Program-made: the position numbers and the translations under genes | Assembly (NCBI RefSeq): GCF_003289955.1 | Contig: NZ_QLZR01000010.1 | Location: 1 to 64,000 of the forward strand | Length of the DNA: 64,000 bases | From: Planococcus halotolerans | GTDB taxonomy: Bacteria > Bacillota > Bacilli > Bacillales_A > Planococcaceae | Reading direction: 5' to 3' | The notes under the pieces: generated by a model | The model's input: only the letters and a program-made list of their open reading frames with translations | Databases searched by the model: none | What the model was told of the DNA's origin: nothing | Shown here: in pieces, positions 25,470 through 34,861 of the stretch | How the letters are laid out: each line of letters starts with the position of its first letter | How positions within the stretch are numbered: the first letter of the stretch is position 1

Positions 25470-26660
25470 TTATAAATAATATCCATGTTTCAAATCAAAA
25501 TCACTTGAAGCAGGAGTAAGAGTTTTATTTTCCAAGTAATCATCCATTACTTTGTTGTATTTATGATGTCTACACATTCTTAGATCACATCCCAAAGATG
25601 TCATTCTGTTATTTAGCATATTAATTACTTCTAAATGTTTTTCAGAACCCCATATTTCCTTTATAGATTTCTCATTAAGATTACCGATGCAATACTCCTT
25701 AGTTGCACCATAGGGAATCTCAATATATACTTCGCCAAGTGTAGAAATTAATAAATTATGCCCTAATTTAATTGTCCAGCAATTTGTTGCCGGTATTAAA
25801 TTTGGCGGTGGTAATAAACTATTTAAAAAATCTTCTACATAAGCTTCATTGATATCTAATTTTTGTTTTACAATTTCTTTCAGTTCTTCTTTTTGACTTG
25901 GTAATAGCTCAACGTCTTGACCTTCTTCGAAATTATTTACACATCTCATACTAATGTGATCTGGCTTAATTTCATTCTTATAAAAGTTATAAATTTCAGC
26001 AAGATATTTATAATTCTCTCGAGTAATTAATATTTTTGCCTGTATTTCTGGATATTTTAAATTATAATCTTTTTTTAACTTCATTATATTTTTAAAATTT
26101 TTAGTTTGTAGCTTAAAAGTATTTACTTTTACCACATCTTTAAAAACTTCTTCGTTGTGGCCATAGACACTAATTGATATAAAGTGGAACTTACTAATAA
26201 TTTCGGGAGAGATTAATGTATTTAACATTACCCCATTAGTTACTAAGCTAGGCTTTGTTTGTATTCCATAATTTTGTTCTAAAACTATGTCTTTAATAGT
26301 CTTTCCTTCATCTCTCCATGATAAAGGCTCCCCACCTCCCGTATAAATTAGTCCTCTTGTTCCCATCTCTATTAAATCTTTATGTACACGTTTAACTAAC
26401 CCATAACTATTTTTCTTTAAGTGTTTGTTTCTATCTTCATAAGAACAAAAGGAACAATGCTGATTACAAACTGCTGTGAACTGAAAATCAACACTCCAAG
26501 GAGCTGGTGAGATTTCAAGGAAATTTTCTTTCGTTATCTCTGTATATCCTAAGTCACTAAATTTTTGGATTCTGTTAGTATATAGTACTTTATCTTCTTC
26601 AAACTCTACCTTTGGTTGATCTAATACTGATAAAGGCGTCATGCCTTTTTTTTCTTCCAT
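25470..26660 (-). CDS. Radical SAM enzyme (cluster gene 3)
   Basis: About 396 residues. The [4Fe-4S]/SAM motif is CNQHCSFC (Cx3Cx2C), then YEDRNKH, and the SAM-binding GGGEP is in LIYTGGGEPLSW. Near the C-terminus YCIGNLNEKSIKEIWGSEKH plus CDLRMCRHHKY resemble a shortened SPASM/twitch domain with extra cysteines for an auxiliary cluster. Enzymes of this build oxidise peptides, alcohols or amino acids, or make C-C/C-S links. The start is taken at the ATG at 26660 because AAAGGGATG directly abuts the other ATG at 26669. It is the third gene of the leftward operon. Confidence 0.85.
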   Translation of the reverse strand: MEEKKGMTPLSVLDQPKVEFEEDKVLYTNRIQKFSDLGYTEITKENFLEISPAPWSVDFQFTAVCNQHCSFCSYEDRNKHLKKNSYGLVKRVHKDLIEMGTRGLIYTGGGEPLSWRDEGKTIKDIVLEQNYGIQTKPSLVTNGVMLNTLISPEIISKFHFISISVYGHNEEVFKDVVKVNTFKLQTKNFKNIMKLKKDYNLKYPEIQAKILITRENYKYLAEIYNFYKNEIKPDHISMRCVNNFEEGQDVELLPSQKEELKEIVKQKLDINEAYVEDFLNSLLPPPNLIPATNCWTIKLGHNLLISTLGEVYIEIPYGATKEYCIGNLNEKSIKEIWGSEKHLEVINMLNNRMTSLGCDLRMCRHHKYNKVMDDYLENKTLTPASSDFDLKHGYYL

Positions 26661-26675
26661 AAATTTCATCCCTTT

Positions 26676-27857
26676 CTATTTTATGAGCAATGGTGTTAAA
26701 TTTTTAAACTCCTGAAGCTCATCTTCAAAGGGATACCCATGGGATAGCCTTTGCTGATGCATAATAGCTTCTTTCTGATTCTTTTTAGACAATAGGTTTA
26801 AAACATCCAGATATACTGTACTTAACTCATCCCAGTCTTCTTTATAAATATTCATCATTTCTTTGTAATAGTCTTTAAATAAATTGCTTATTTCAGACTC
26901 CCAAATCATTGTTACCCTTTTATAATTTTTTTCAGTATAAGAATAACCACAAAGTTTTAAATTTTCAAAAACATGATTTAAGGATTTTATAATCCAAAAA
27001 GGAGATATATTATACATCGTTAATCTAATCATTAAATATTTTATCCAATATCTAAGGTTTTTTGCTTGTGGATTTTTATTAGAAGGCTTTACACCATCCA
27101 GCATGGCTATGGTAATAGATCTTAACATTTGAATGGCATAGTAACCAATGTAATCTTTATTAGGTTCAAAAAATTCTTTTCCTAAATCATTTTTTGCAAA
27201 AACTAAATAATCAGAGTACATTTTTGTTTGATAAATATTATATTTTTTTTCTTTAATAAATAAGAATCTATCTAAAATTCCTCCTGCTTCTATAGTTAAG
27301 GAGTTTTCATAACTCATAAGTACAAAGTCATAAATCGGAAAGAATTTATTGTTTGAATCTGAGTATAAGAATTTTATATACTCTCCAGTCACATTTTTCC
27401 CAGAGTGATTAAATTCGTAACTACTTTTTTGATCTTGAATAATAATTTGATTTTCTTTGAAATAAGTAGAAATTGTTTCTTTATATAAATTATAGGTTTC
27501 TTTATAAATCAATACTTTCAAACTGTTTCTATTTACCTCTATTACTTTTTCTAGAAATTCAATAGCTATAAGAAGTGGTTTACTAATATCTTTAACATTT
27601 TTGTAATAGAAATTGCTCATGACTTGAAAATATGAAAATAAAGGATATCTCATTGCTTCATTATTTCCAACTGGATAATAGACTCGCTGGATAGAATACG
27701 AATTCTTTTGATCATTTAATATTTCATTCACATGTGCCACTAAAAGAGAAGTATTATAATCATGCTTTCCATGCGTATCGGTAATTTTTTTTTCTTCCAA
27801 GTACTCAAAATTTTTTTCGCAAAAAAACTTTTCTATTTCTTCTCTTAAATAAATCAT
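26676..27857 (-). CDS. Unusual protein, possibly AlaRS-core-like (cluster gene 2)
   Basis: About 393 residues; the ATG at 27857 has AAGGA at a normal distance. I do not have a firm family. The order of segments resembles the class II core of alanyl-tRNA synthetase: an opening helix LREEIEKFFCEKNFEYLEEK, a motif-2-like region IQRVYYPVGNNEAMRYPLFS then YFQVMSNFYYK, FLEKVIEVNRNSLKVLIYK, and near residue 205 YDFVLMSYENSLTIEAGGILDRF in place of the AlaRS 'WNLVF...DTGMGLERL' block. No tRNA-recognition, editing or C-Ala domain follows in the usual form. Free-standing AlaRS-like proteins in natural-product loci could load an amino acid onto a carrier or tRNA. This is a similarity by eye only. The gene sits between an ATP-grasp and a radical SAM gene in one operon. 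Confidence 0.4.
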   Translation of the reverse strand: MIYLREEIEKFFCEKNFEYLEEKKITDTHGKHDYNTSLLVAHVNEILNDQKNSYSIQRVYYPVGNNEAMRYPLFSYFQVMSNFYYKNVKDISKPLLIAIEFLEKVIEVNRNSLKVLIYKETYNLYKETISTYFKENQIIIQDQKSSYEFNHSGKNVTGEYIKFLYSDSNNKFFPIYDFVLMSYENSLTIEAGGILDRFLFIKEKKYNIYQTKMYSDYLVFAKNDLGKEFFEPNKDYIGYYAIQMLRSITIAMLDGVKPSNKNPQAKNLRYWIKYLMIRLTMYNISPFWIIKSLNHVFENLKLCGYSYTEKNYKRVTMIWESEISNLFKDYYKEMMNIYKEDWDELSTVYLDVLNLLSKKNQKEAIMHQQRLSHGYPFEDELQEFKNLTPLLIK

Positions 27858-27901
27858 ATACTTCATCCTTTTTTTAAAAAAACAGTTTGATTTTGACTAC
27901 T

Positions 27902-29050
27902 TTAAAAGTACCTAACTTTTTCTTTGCAATCTTCAAAATTTTCTGATTCTATTACGTAAACACCTTCAGTGTCATTAGTATTAACTGGTTTACTATTATT
28001 TGTCCTAAGTGTTTCTTTAGCAGAAATTATCCAACTATTTTTTAGTGTCTGCATCTTGTTTGTTTTATATTTTTTTACGCACGCTGCATATTTCTTGGGC
28101 ACATTATTTAGTGCATGGAAGTTCACAGGTTTTTCTATGGTCAAATCGTATAGTATTTGAGCCAAATCTACTCCATAGGCTAGTTTTATTAATTCTATTG
28201 TTTTTCCCCCACCTACTCTACTGGCTATTTCACAGAAAATAAATTCTCCTTTATCATTTTCGAAAAACTCTAAATGAAAAGAAGAAGTAAAACTCTCACC
28301 ATTGTTCAATTTTTTTATTATTTTCTCTGTGTATTCTTTTACTTTTCTAACATATTCTTTATCTTGCATTTTCTCACTAGTCATCATACTGTAACCGCCA
28401 GAACCATTACTCAAGGATTCTAAAATATTTTGATCATACTCATGTATTGCAAACCATTTAAGTAAGCCATTTTCTTGTATTCCGTCAACAGTGTACATGG
28501 TGGCGTTCGTTACCCATTTTTCTACTATACAATTAGAAAAGTTTTGTATTTCTTCTACATCTTCTAGTGAACTTATTTTATAAGTTTTATTGGAAGACCA
28601 TCCTTTTCTTGGCTTTAAAACAACTGGGAAATCGTGTATTTTCAAAAAATTCAAGAAGTTTATTTTATTATCTACTGCTTCAAAGTGTGGTAAAGATACT
28701 ATACTTTCTAAAACCTTTTTCATAAAATACTTATCCCTATATAACAGAGCGCTTTCAATATTCTGCCCCTTCATCCCGTAAATTCTCCGTAACAATGCTG
28801 CTCTTTCTATGTCTGATTCTTCTAAAGAGTATATTGAATCAATTTTATGTTCTTCGATTATATTAATTGCTTTTTTTAAGACGTTTTTATTTTCAGGGTA
28901 ATTATCAAAACATATTGTATTATCAAATTCATTTAAAGTATATTCGTTAAAGAAACGTTCATCGGTTAGAATAAATGAGTTTTCGTTATCAACATAGTTT
29001 TTTAAATAAAAAGCCTCAAAAGGTACCCTAGAAAGGAAAAGTATTTTCAT
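27902..29050 (-). CDS. ATP-grasp ligase (cluster gene 1)
   Basis: A 382-residue ATP-grasp protein, first gene of the leftward operon. ATP-binding strands are FPVVLKPRKGWSSNKTYK (about 139-156) and CIVEKWVTNATMYTVDGI. The metal-binding end is FHLEFFENDKGEFIFCEIASRVGGG. The layout is the same as in the ligase at 21779-22996, but the sequences are well diverged, so the two probably use different substrates. It should form an amide or peptide bond with ATP. The promoter must lie in the 196-bp gap shared with the divergent MFS gene. Confidence 0.85.
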   Translation of the reverse strand: MKILFLSRVPFEAFYLKNYVDNENSFILTDERFFNEYTLNEFDNTICFDNYPENKNVLKKAINIIEEHKIDSIYSLEESDIERAALLRRIYGMKGQNIESALLYRDKYFMKKVLESIVSLPHFEAVDNKINFLNFLKIHDFPVVLKPRKGWSSNKTYKISSLEDVEEIQNFSNCIVEKWVTNATMYTVDGIQENGLLKWFAIHEYDQNILESLSNGSGGYSMMTSEKMQDKEYVRKVKEYTEKIIKKLNNGESFTSSFHLEFFENDKGEFIFCEIASRVGGGKTIELIKLAYGVDLAQILYDLTIEKPVNFHALNNVPKKYAACVKKYKTNKMQTLKNSWIISAKETLRTNNSKPVNTNDTEGVYVIESENFEDCKEKVRYF

Positions 29051-29246
29051 ATAACACCCACTTCCATTTTTTTCAACGAATTATTTACATTTTATTACTA
29101 ATATTCTTAATTTACAAGCTAATATATTTGTGTTTATATCATTAATATGTGTTTATTTTTAGCCATTTTTCAATAAAATCTTAAAAAACAAAGTATTTGA
29201 ACAAATAAATTTTTTAACTACACATTAGCTTAGAGGAGACTATATT

Positions 29247-30476
29247 ATGAATTCAAGAAGTTATTACCTTTATATCGGGGCATTAGCTATTACTTTTTTT
29301 GGAAACGGATTACATTCTATTGGTTTAGTATGGTTAATTTATAATATGAATTCGTCTGTTACGGACATAGGATGGTTTTTTATTTTTAGTATGCTACCTG
29401 GAATTTTATTAGCACCGATTGCTGGTGTTATTTCTGACCTGATGAGTCGACAAAAACTTATGATCATTACAGATATTTTTCGCGCACTTTTAATAATAGT
29501 TCTATTGATACTGTTCAATTTAAATTTATTAAATCTATTTATCATTTATATAGTTACTTTTCTTATCGGATGTTTTGATAAGTTTTTCTTCCCAGCAAGT
29601 TCGGCACTTCTAAGAGAAATAGTAGAAGAAAAGGAACTATTCAAAGCTAACTCTTTTAAAAATTCGGCCATACAGGTCGGCCTAATATTTGGAAATGCTT
29701 TAGGTGGATTTTTAATTGCAATAGTGGGAATGAATGCTGTTATAGTAATCAATTTACTGAGTTATCTTCTTTCTGCCATTTTCATTAAATTTATCACTTC
29801 AAATTATTTTCCTTTAAGAAAGCAAAAAATTAATTTTAAACTTAAAGAAAGTTATTCTTCCTTCTCTACTTCTTTACGAGAAGGTATAGCTTATTTAAAG
29901 AATAAACCATCAATTCTTCAGTTTGTAACAATTTCTGCTTCACTAGAATTAGTAGTTAGAAGTATGAATATTTTGCTATTACCCTTCTTAATAACCATTC
30001 TTTATCTTGATTCAAAAGCTTACGGTCTAATAGACACAGCCTTTGCTATTGGTTCAGTTATGGGAGGAATGACGAGTTCTTTTTTTCTTAAAAAAATTGG
30101 AAAATCAAATTTTCTTCCTCTTAATTTATTCGTAATTGGTATTTCTTTTATCACTTTTTCTTTTTCCAATAACTTTATCATTCCATTTTTTATCTACTTT
30201 TTAATTGGCTTTAATCTCGTTCAAGTTCAATCCTTTGTTACATCAGAAATTCAAAAACAGGTTAAAATAGAATTTCAGGGAAGAACACATAGTTCTATAC
30301 ATTTTATTTTATCTATTATGGCCGTTATAATTACACCATTTATAAGTTGGCTTGCCGACAGTTTATCTTTACGCCTCGTTTTTTTATTAATTGGAATACT
30401 CGTGATTTCTAGTGCGATATGGTCAATCTATCTTATTAAGAGTAAGTTAATTCTCGTATCTACTAAATCTAATTGA
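29247..30476 (+). CDS. MFS exporter divergent from the biosynthetic operon
   Basis: A 409-residue protein with about 12 membrane helices. The loop between helices 2 and 3 has the MFS motif as GVISDLMSRQKLMIITDIFRAL (about 60-81), and helix 5 has an antiporter-like GLIFGNALGGFLIAIVG. It resembles the 'MFS_3/enterobactin-exporter' type used for drugs and natural products. AGAGGAG precedes ATG 29247. It is transcribed away from the ATP-grasp operon with a shared promoter region, so it probably exports the product and gives self-resistance. Substrate unknown. Very AT-rich like the operon. Confidence 0.85.
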   Translation: MNSRSYYLYIGALAITFFGNGLHSIGLVWLIYNMNSSVTDIGWFFIFSMLPGILLAPIAGVISDLMSRQKLMIITDIFRALLIIVLLILFNLNLLNLFIIYIVTFLIGCFDKFFFPASSALLREIVEEKELFKANSFKNSAIQVGLIFGNALGGFLIAIVGMNAVIVINLLSYLLSAIFIKFITSNYFPLRKQKINFKLKESYSSFSTSLREGIAYLKNKPSILQFVTISASLELVVRSMNILLLPFLITILYLDSKAYGLIDTAFAIGSVMGGMTSSFFLKKIGKSNFLPLNLFVIGISFITFSFSNNFIIPFFIYFLIGFNLVQVQSFVTSEIQKQVKIEFQGRTHSSIHFILSIMAVIITPFISWLADSLSLRLVFLLIGILVISSAIWSIYLIKSKLILVSTKSN

Positions 30477-30582
30477 AAGACATTTCAACTTTTTTACAGA
30501 ATTAAAGGTTTAATTGAGAAATAAAAGGTACTAAAGTCATATTCTATGGCTTGAACTGACAGAAAAAAGTTAGACATATAAA

Positions 30583-31425
30583 TTAAGCAGCTTGTTGCAC
30601 ATGAGTTCGGTATACTACCGGACTCATGTTTTTTAATTTCTTCTTCATTTGTTTCTGGTTGTAACACACCATATAGTCATCCAGTTGCTGGCGGAAGTGG
30701 TCTACACTTTCAAATTCCTGTAGGTAGAAGAGCTCAGTATTGAGAATGCCAAAGAAGTTTTCAATCACGGCGTTGTCGAGGCAATTCCCCTTACGGCACA
30801 TGCTTGGGGTGATGTTCCGGTTGACCAGTGCTGTCTGGTATTTTTCCATCTGGTAATGCCAGCCTTGGTCGGAATGGAGGACGAGTTCCACTGCGGGATC
30901 CAGACGCTCAAAAGCGTGTTCAAGCATGGTGGAAACCAGGTCATACATCGGTCGGCTCTGTACCGTGTAGGCAATAATTTCACTATTGAACAGATCCAGC
31001 ACAGGCGATGGACAGAGCATCTGGCCAAAAAGGGCAAACTCCGTCACATCGGTCACCCACTTCTGATTCGGTTTCTCGGCCATAAAATCCCGGCTCAGCA
31101 CATTTGGTGCCACCTTCCCAACGTTGCCGCGGTACGAACGGTATTTCTTCATTCCCACCCGGCAGGTGTGGCCGATCGCTTTCATCAACTTCAGAACGGT
31201 TTTCGGATCGAGGTGAGTGCCTCTTTTGCCTAATTCGATTTGGATATTACAATGTCCATAGCGCCCTTTGTGCTCATGGTAGATTTCGGCGATGTTCGCT
31301 TTCACCTCTTTGTATTTGTCGGGACGCTCGTGGTGTTTGATCCAATAATAATAGGTACTTCTAGGAATGGATGCCGCCAGGATCATATAAACGACCTTGA
31401 AATCATGCCTTAGCTCGTAAATCAC
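30583..31425 (-). CDS. IS3-family transposase OrfB (rve integrase)
   Basis: 280 residues with an N-terminal HTH_21-like domain (PRSTYYYWIK and HKGRYGHCNIQIEL) and an RNase H-like DDE catalytic core. The catalytic acids are Asp in KWVTDVTEF, Asp in LVLHSDQGWHYQ and Glu in NAVIENFFGIL. It ends in YNQKQMKKKLKNMSPVVYRTH, the usual C-terminus. In intact elements it is made as an OrfAB fusion by frameshifting. Since orfA upstream is damaged, the copy is probably immobile unless helped in trans. Confidence 0.9.
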   Translation of the reverse strand: MIYELRHDFKVVYMILAASIPRSTYYYWIKHHERPDKYKEVKANIAEIYHEHKGRYGHCNIQIELGKRGTHLDPKTVLKLMKAIGHTCRVGMKKYRSYRGNVGKVAPNVLSRDFMAEKPNQKWVTDVTEFALFGQMLCPSPVLDLFNSEIIAYTVQSRPMYDLVSTMLEHAFERLDPAVELVLHSDQGWHYQMEKYQTALVNRNITPSMCRKGNCLDNAVIENFFGILNTELFYLQEFESVDHFRQQLDDYMVCYNQKQMKKKLKNMSPVVYRTHVQQAA

Positions 31426-31496
31426 TTGAGCTTTGAATTGCGCTGTTCCTGTTCCTTTTCCTTGACTAAAGCATTCAACTTTTATAAATACGCGTT

Positions 31497-31929
31497 CTAT
31501 ATACGCAGCCTTTCGACTTCTTTCTGGAGTGTTTCGTTCGATTCTTTTAGCGTTTCGGGTTTCTTCGGTTTCTCTTTCATCGATGGACGCCCCTTTTTCT
31601 TTGGAATGAGGGTCTCAATTCCGATTTGATCAAGTGTTTCCTTGTAGTTCGAGACGGTGATTTTAGAAGGACATCCAAAACAACAGCTGCTTCCGAAGGG
31701 GACATCCACTATCATTCATATAAGTAAGCGAGTCCATTTTAAATCAGGGTGTGTAGTTTGTATACCGTTTCCGCAACCCGTCTTCGGGGTGATGCCGGTA
31801 ACCTTCAATACAATGATGGGGCACTTGATGGTTCAGATTATGTCGCTTGGCAACTTGTCTTATCGATACATTGCCCGCTAAACACTCTCGAACAGCACGT
31901 ATCTTCCTTTCAATCATAAATATCGCCAT
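31497..31929 (-). pseudogene. IS3-family OrfA, frameshifted
   Basis: Two pieces: residues 31929-31744 give the helix-turn-helix (KIRAVRECLAGNVSIRQVAKRHNL), and 31715-31497 give the basic and coiled-coil tail (KKKGRPSMKEKPKKPE then ESNETLQKEVERLRI). The frame is lost between them. An intact OrfA has about 130 continuous residues. Confidence 0.75.
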
Positions 31930-32197
31930 AGAAAAACTGCACCTCCATTGTTAGTTGTGTTTAACAATGGAGGTGCAGTTCATGGCTTCATATCTGCTTT
32001 TCTTTTAGTTTGTTCATAAAACTCACTAGTCAGTTGACAAAATAGTGTCAATTCCGCATTTAAAAACTTGGTATATTCCATAACGCTAACTTTTTGTATG
32101 TCATAACGCTAAATGTAATTAGAACCGCTACCTTCATAAAACTGAAGCTTGAATATCCCGATATAAAAATACATTCCACGTAAATCATATGGTCAAC

Positions 32198-32659
32198 TTA
32201 ATTTAAAGTAGTTATTGTTAAGAAATCTTCAATTACTTTTTTATGATTGTCTACAATCTCTTTTGGTATCTCGTCAAATGAAAAAAATTCGAAATTTATT
32301 GACTCCGCTTCGTCAATAATTAATTCTCCTTCAAATTCTTCTGTATAGTAGGCGACTGTAACAACAAAAAACTCATCACCATTTTCTGCTTTCAAGTGAT
32401 TCTGTTTTCCTGAATAAACGTTGATTAAGTTTAATTTATTTATTTTTAAACCCGTCTCTTCAAATACCTCTCTTCTTGCAACTTCTTCTGTCGATTCTCC
32501 TAACTCCATTAACCCTCCAGGAAGTCCCCAAGAATTTTTTGGGAATTTTCTATGTTGTAGTAGCACTTCTTTATTCTTATTAAGAATAATTGCAACAGAT
32601 CCCACTAATATTAAGGGTCTTTTTCCTACAACTTCTCTCAAGTCTTGTATATATCCCAT
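32198..32659 (-). CDS. Nudix hydrolase
   Basis: A 153-residue protein with AAAGGGGAG before ATG 32659. The Nudix box is complete: GGLMELGESTEEVARREVFEETGL (about residues 48-71) fits G-x5-E-x7-R-E-U-x-E-E-x-G-U, with the catalytic glutamates in REVFEE. It should hydrolyse a nucleoside diphosphate linked to another moiety with Mg2+. The substrate cannot be read from the sequence. It is isolated between two IS copies, so it is cargo without a clear partner, though it could once have belonged to the sugar-related cluster at 21.8-30.5 kb. Confidence 0.9.
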   Translation of the reverse strand: MGYIQDLREVVGKRPLILVGSVAIILNKNKEVLLQHRKFPKNSWGLPGGLMELGESTEEVARREVFEETGLKINKLNLINVYSGKQNHLKAENGDEFFVVTVAYYTEEFEGELIIDEAESINFEFFSFDEIPKEIVDNHKKVIEDFLTITTLN

Positions 32660-33229
32660 ATTACTCCCCTTTTCTTTAAAAATACTTATTAATACTCAAA
32701 AATTGTTACTGAATTTATAAAGAGAAATTGTAATAATTTATAGAAATTATATTAAATGCTTCTTTTCTAAAAGTCTCCTTTATGATTCCGCTAAGTCAAG
32801 ATATTTGAATGAACGTAGAATATCTTCTTATAAACAAAAGGAAAACGTAATTCAAAGTTTGGGAAGTTGGATTATATACTTCCATTAAAGAACTATCGCC
32901 TTACTGAATTAAAAAAGCGTAACAGTATCATTTGCAAACTTGCAAAATAGTCGATATTAGTGCTCGCTGTAAATTAATTTTTATGACTCCCATTTAGCTG
33001 CATGACTATAGTTTAAATAATCTCTTAGTAAAGAGACCTACTGACTTTTTTTATACTACTAAATCAGTTTTCACACTAATATAACTTGAGTCAATCAGTG
33101 CAACAGTAATGCATTTGGATAGTTAAATTTTTATTTTGACAAGTAAATGGATTGAAAGAAAAGCACCTGGTTCTTTGATATAGTGAGATTATCGAAAAAT
33201 CACTATTAAACAAAAGAGATGCCCCCTAT
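32660..33229. other. 570-bp AT-rich region without a gene
   Basis: No frame with a ribosome binding site, no repeat and no IS end could be identified here on either strand. Probably debris between insertions. Confidence 0.4.
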
Positions 33230-33361
33230 ATGATAAATGAAAATCAATACAACAATCAATGGGCGAATGAATTACATTCGTTTTTTCCTGAGCTTGAAAT
33301 CTTTAGACACCTCCAGAAGCCAGTAGTACCAAAACCTTTTAGTATTCATAGAACAAAGATA
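33230..33361 (+). pseudogene. Short frame, N-terminal gene remnant
   Basis: A 43-residue frame from ATG 33230 reads WANELHSFFPELEIFRHL and VVPKPFSIHRT before stopping just ahead of the IS3 fragment. It looks like the beginning of a longer gene cut by the IS. Family not recognised. Confidence 0.3.
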
Positions 33362-33419
33362 TACATAAGCTCATATTAACGTTAGAGATAAAATATTTAA
33401 TAAAAAGCGAAGTGCCTCA

Positions 33420-33817
33420 TAGAGATACTTTCTTACCGGCTGACCCTCGACTTCGTCTTGGAATCGTTGAGCCCAACCCTGCCCATTATCGAAAAACAGG
33501 CTGTCTACCGCACAACCATCCATTCCGACCAAGGTTGGCATTACCAGCATCGGGACTGGATGAAGGCGTTGAAGAAGCAACGGATCTTCCAAAGCATGTC
33601 CCGGAAAGGGACCTGTGCCGATAACGTGGCCATGGAAAACTTCTTCGGCCTCCTGAAGCAGAAGGTCTATTACGGAGAAGCATTGATATCATACGAAGAA
33701 TTAAAACAGCGGAGCGAACAATACATAACCTATTACAACAACGAACGCATCAAACAAAAATTTGCCGGCATGAGCCCGGTGCAATACCGGACACATGCCA
33801 GCCAATTAGCTGCATAA
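33420..33817 (+). pseudogene. IS3-family transposase, 3' third only
   Basis: Plus-strand remnant of an OrfB: HSDQGWHYQ (second catalytic Asp), SMSRKGTCADNVAMENFFGL (catalytic Glu) and ending NNERIKQKFAGMSPVQYRTH. The first catalytic Asp and the N-terminal half are missing. It differs from the copy at 30.6-31.4 kb, so it is a separate insertion. Confidence 0.8.
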
Positions 33818-34091
33818 ATAAAACTCTAACTTTAAGGGGGCACTCTAACCTGCTTGCGAATAACCCTGGCTTTTCTTTAGATCTACACTAACTCCAATTT
33901 AACTCTGGACTTATAAACTCTATATTGAAGAGGAATCCCTGGTCTTAATGGTATAATTACTTGAAGTAGCTAACAAAAATTATTTTCAACTTGGTTTTAT
34001 TAACTTAAATTAGAGTGCTTTTTATTTTAGTACTGAAAAAGGAATAAATTAAAACCTTATTTTAAAAAGAATGAATAGGATGTGTTTTTTT

Positions 34092-34808
34092 TTGAAAAAA
34101 TCTCAAGTTATTCTCGGTGTTCCTGGAAATTGGAAAAATAGAACGGAATTACTTCAGGCTGTCTCTTCTAAGAACGCGGGATATTTAATGGCTGGTTTTG
34201 TACTCCTTAATACAAAAAAGGATATTGACTTTCAAGTGGAGGTTTCGGAACATGACCCAAGTTTAAAGGAAGCTTTCTATGATAGTGAAATAGTTGATAA
34301 GAATCTTATAAATAAGATTGAACAACATACTTTTATAGTGAATTTAATAGCCGATGTAAATGGCCTTGAGGGAATTAAAGAAGCTATCGATGCTTGTTCA
34401 GCTTTATTGAATGCTGGTGGTCTAGCAGTTAAAGTTGAAACCGCTGGGCTAATATACTCTAAAGAAGAATGGTTTCAACTATTTAGAAACCAAGAGCCAT
34501 TTCCAATATATTCACATTTTGTAATTCTTACTGAAGAAGAAGAGCTTTATTTTTCATGTGGAATGAAAGCATTCGGTTTACCAGATGTAGCAATTCCTTC
34601 TTCGATTCCAGCTGAAGAAGCAGCTGAACTGCTAAATAATTTTAATCTCTATAATATAATTGAAGAACCAAATTTTAAGGACGGTGAAATTTTTGATTTT
34701 GAATTAACTTCTCAAAGTTTTGTTGTTAAACAAATAGAGGATGTGAGGTATACAGAAGATGATGTTTTTTTTAATCCATTTGGATTACTCAATCTTATTC
34801 CAGTGTAA
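34092..34808 (+). CDS. DUF4261-like protein
   Basis: About 238 residues. TTG 34092 is preferred because AGGATG lies upstream; ATGs at 34071 and 34080 are alternatives with poor sites. The protein opens with a strand QVILGVPGNWKNRTELL, has a central alpha/beta part (CSALLNAGGLAVKVETAGLIYSKE, about 120-143) and ends in VFFNPFGLLNLIPV. The central block is what I associate with DUF4261, whose function is unknown. No signal peptide or membrane helix. It is alone between two IS remnants. Confidence 0.5.
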   Translation: MKKSQVILGVPGNWKNRTELLQAVSSKNAGYLMAGFVLLNTKKDIDFQVEVSEHDPSLKEAFYDSEIVDKNLINKIEQHTFIVNLIADVNGLEGIKEAIDACSALLNAGGLAVKVETAGLIYSKEEWFQLFRNQEPFPIYSHFVILTEEEELYFSCGMKAFGLPDVAIPSSIPAEEAAELLNNFNLYNIIEEPNFKDGEIFDFELTSQSFVVKQIEDVRYTEDDVFFNPFGLLNLIPV

Positions 34809-34861
34809 ACAAGTGGTATAACAAGTTTTTCTTCTAACATAAAGGAAGTTTTAAAAAAGTT

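Larger units (their letters stand above)
30552..31982 (-). mobile_element. IS3-family insertion sequence, orfA damaged
   Basis: About 1.43 kb. The ends are TGAACTGACAG at 30552 and, on the other strand, TGAACTGCACCTCC ending at 31982; both start TG as IS3-family ends do. Just inside the right-hand end a long hairpin (TGCACCTCCATTGTTA with its complement, 31934-31982) resembles the protective hairpin of IS150-group elements. The orfB-type transposase is intact, but the orfA region is split into two frames. The flanking triplets (GCT and TGG) do not form a target duplication, so the exact borders or later rearrangement are uncertain. Confidence 0.8.

Noticed and set aside
32060..32130. Recombination site from the repeated CATAACGCTAA
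   Set aside because: Two short direct copies without inverted arms or a nearby recombinase; too little to support a site.
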